From Paracoccaceae bacterium (GTDB taxonomy: Bacteria > Pseudomonadota > Alphaproteobacteria > Rhodobacterales > Rhodobacteraceae): DNA of 35,045 nt. A program made the translations under genes and the position numbers. Positions 33,589 to 35,045 of this stretch are shown piece by piece. The stretch's first letter is position 1, and every line of letters starts with the position of its first letter. The DNA is taken from positions 1 to 35,045 of the forward strand of contig PAPN01000013.1 of assembly GCA_002708925.1 (NCBI GenBank). The letters run 5' to 3'. The notes beneath the pieces were generated by a model. That model worked only from the letters and a program-made list of their open reading frames with translations. It made no database searches and was not told where the DNA came from.

Positions 33589-35045
33589 ATGCCCATCACC
33601 GTCGGCCAAGACACCGCCCAGACCCGCCGCAGCCTGACTGTGGGGGATCAGACCCTTGCCTATTACGCGATCCCCGCCGCTCAAGAGGCCGGCCTGGGCG
33701 ATTTCAGCCGCCTGCCCGCCGCGCTGAATGTGGTGCTGGAAAACCTGCTGCGCTTCGAGGATGACGGGTTTTCCGTGTCCGTGGACGACATCAAGGCCTT
33801 CGGTACATGGGCCGAAAATGGCGGGCGCAACCCGCGCGAAATCGCCTATCGCCCGGCCCGCGTTTTGATGCAGGATTTCACCGGGGTGCCCGCCGTGGTG
33901 GACCTGGCCGCGATGCGCGATGGGATCAAGGCGCTGGGGGGCGACGCGCAAAAAATCAACCCGCTGGCGCCGGTGGATCTGGTCATCGACCACTCGGTCA
34001 TGATTGACGAATTCGGCAATCCCCGCGCCTTTCAGATGAACGTGGACCGTGAATACGAACGGAATATGGAGCGTTATCAGTTCCTTAAATGGGGTCAAAG
34101 CGCCTTTGACAATTTCCGCGTCGTCCCCCCCGGCACCGGGATCTGCCATCAGGTGAACCTGGAATACCTGTCCAAGGCCGTCTGGTCCGACACCGATCAG
34201 AATGGCGATACGGTGGCTTATCCCGATACTCTGGTCGGCACCGACAGCCACACCACCATGGTCAACGGTCTGGCCGTTCTGGGCTGGGGCGTCGGCGGGA
34301 TCGAGGCCGAGGCGGCGATGCTGGGCCAGCCGATTTCCATGCTGATCCCCGAGGTTGTGGGCTTCAAGCTGACCGGCGAAATGATCGAGGGCACCACCGC
34401 CACCGATCTGGTGCTGAAGGTCGTGGAAATGCTGCGTGAAAAGGGCGTGGTGGGTAAATTCGTCGAATTCTACGGCGAGGGGCTGGACCGCCTGCCGCTG
34501 GCCGATCGCGCCACCATCGCCAATATGGCGCCCGAATATGGTGCCACCTGCGGATTTTTCCCGATTGACGGCGAAACCCTGCGCTACATGCGCAACACGG
34601 GCCGCGATGAGGACCGGATCGCCCTGGTCGAGGCCTATGCCAAGGCCAACGGGCTGTGGCGCGGCGCGGATTACGACCCGATCTATACCGACACGCTGCA
34701 TCTGGACATGGGCACCATCGTCCCGGCCATTTCCGGCCCCAAACGCCCGCAGGATTTCGTGGCGCTGACTCAGGCGAAATCGGCCTTTGCCGATGAAATG
34801 GCCAACACGTTCAAACGCCCTCTGGACAAACAGGTGCCGGTAGAAGGCGAGGACTATACGCTATCGTCTGGGAAGGTGGTGATTGCCTCGATCACGTCCT
34901 GCACCAACACCTCGAACCCTTATGTGATGATCGGTGCCGGGCTGGTGGCGCGCAAGGCCCGCGCGCTGGGGCTGGATCGCAAGCCTTGGGTGAAAACCTC
35001 GCTGGCACCAGGCAGCCAGGTGGTGACGGAATATCTGAAGGCCGC
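33589..35045 (+). CDS. acnA: Aconitate hydratase A, N-terminal part (runs off window)
   Basis: AcnA isomerises citrate to isocitrate in the TCA cycle with a 4Fe-4S cluster. The first 485 or so residues of about 900 are present. Family blocks are [60 protein letters not shown] and [12 protein letters not shown]. The first cluster cysteine is in [15 protein letters not shown] near residue 438. The two remaining cluster cysteines lie past the window end. AAAGGAG precedes ATG 33589. The upstream gap of about 200 bases has no gene. The AcnA/IRP type, rather than AcnB, is clear from these motifs. Confidence 0.97.
   Translation, partial: MPITVGQDTAQTRRSLTVGDQTLAYYAIPAAQEAGLGDFSRLPAALNVVLENLLRFEDDGFSVSVDDIKAFGTWAENGGRNPREIAYRPARVLMQDFTGVPAVVDLAAMRDGIKALGGDAQKINPLAPVDLVIDHSVMIDEFGNPRAFQMNVDREYERNMERYQFLKWGQSAFDNFRVVPPGTGICHQVNLEYLSKAVWSDTDQNGDTVAYPDTLVGTDSHTTMVNGLAVLGWGVGGIEAEAAMLGQPISMLIPEVVGFKLTGEMIEGTTATDLVLKVVEMLREKGVVGKFVEFYGEGLDRLPLADRATIANMAPEYGATCGFFPIDGETLRYMRNTGRDEDRIALVEAYAKANGLWRGADYDPIYTDTLHLDMGTIVPAISGPKRPQDFVALTQAKSAFADEMANTFKRPLDKQVPVEGEDYTLSSGKVVIASITSCTNTSNPYVMIGAGLVARKARALGLDRKPWVKTSLAPGSQVVTEYLKA

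Overview
The window is high-GC alphaproteobacterial DNA. A complete-looking Paracoccus-type sox order, glnBA, nnr, a purB/fliG neighbourhood and aconitase all point to a Rhodobacteraceae (Roseobacter-group) chromosome. No single gene here fixes the genus.

Layout. (1) Positions 1-6198 hold the sulfur-oxidation locus. soxW/V and soxX-Y-Z-A-B (soxB runs off the left edge) lie on the minus strand, and soxS-R-T diverges on the plus strand. Together they encode periplasmic thiosulfate oxidation: SoxYZ is the carrier, SoxXA the cytochrome, SoxB the sulfate thiohydrolase, SoxV/W/S deliver thiol reductant, SoxT is a sulfur-compound permease and SoxR the thiol-switch repressor. A perfect palindrome in the soxW-soxX gap matches the ATTC-N8-GAAT operator of the SoxR/SqrR family. 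(2) Positions 6205-10697 hold an acyl-CoA dehydrogenase, an allophanate-hydrolase-like amidase, a taurine/nitrate-type ABC binding protein and a LysR regulator. The last two have both lost their 5' ends at one head-to-head deletion junction near 9843. (3) Positions 10698-13763 hold a tightly overlapping minus-strand operon: SCO (broken), PCuAC copper chaperone, diheme cytochrome c, Crp/Fnr regulator, YeiH-family transporter. Its first gene is cut in half.

(4) Positions 13764-21349 are a decayed prophage or integrative element that abuts the 3' end of a tRNA-Leu(UAG) gene. It carries a truncated tail tape-measure gene fused to the broken SCO gene, a small serine recombinase, a two-gene operon with a DUF4062 (TIR-like) protein and a zinc-ribbon DUF4145 protein that looks like anti-phage cargo, a frameshifted small gene, and six tightly packed small phage-type genes. 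Upstream of the DUF4145-DUF4062 pair lies a striking mirror-image array of eleven exact copies of the 9-mer GCGCCGACC/GGTCGGCGC. The spacings match in both arms. It resembles an iteron origin, a partition site or a large operator, and it is the strongest unexplained signal in the window. No tyrosine integrase remains next to the tRNA.

(5) Positions 21350-35045 return to ordinary chromosome: tRNA-Leu, the NAD(P)HX repair enzyme (with a dispersed repeat embedded in its coding sequence), glnB-glnA, a one-membrane-span protein, a hydrolase-OsmC fusion, purB, a tiny secreted cysteine peptide, an orphan fliG, a DMT exporter coupled to an LpxL-type acyltransferase, a DUF1223 thioredoxin-like protein and the start of aconitase. 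Two genes here (29568 and 30938) have their ribosome-binding site inside a terminator-like hairpin.
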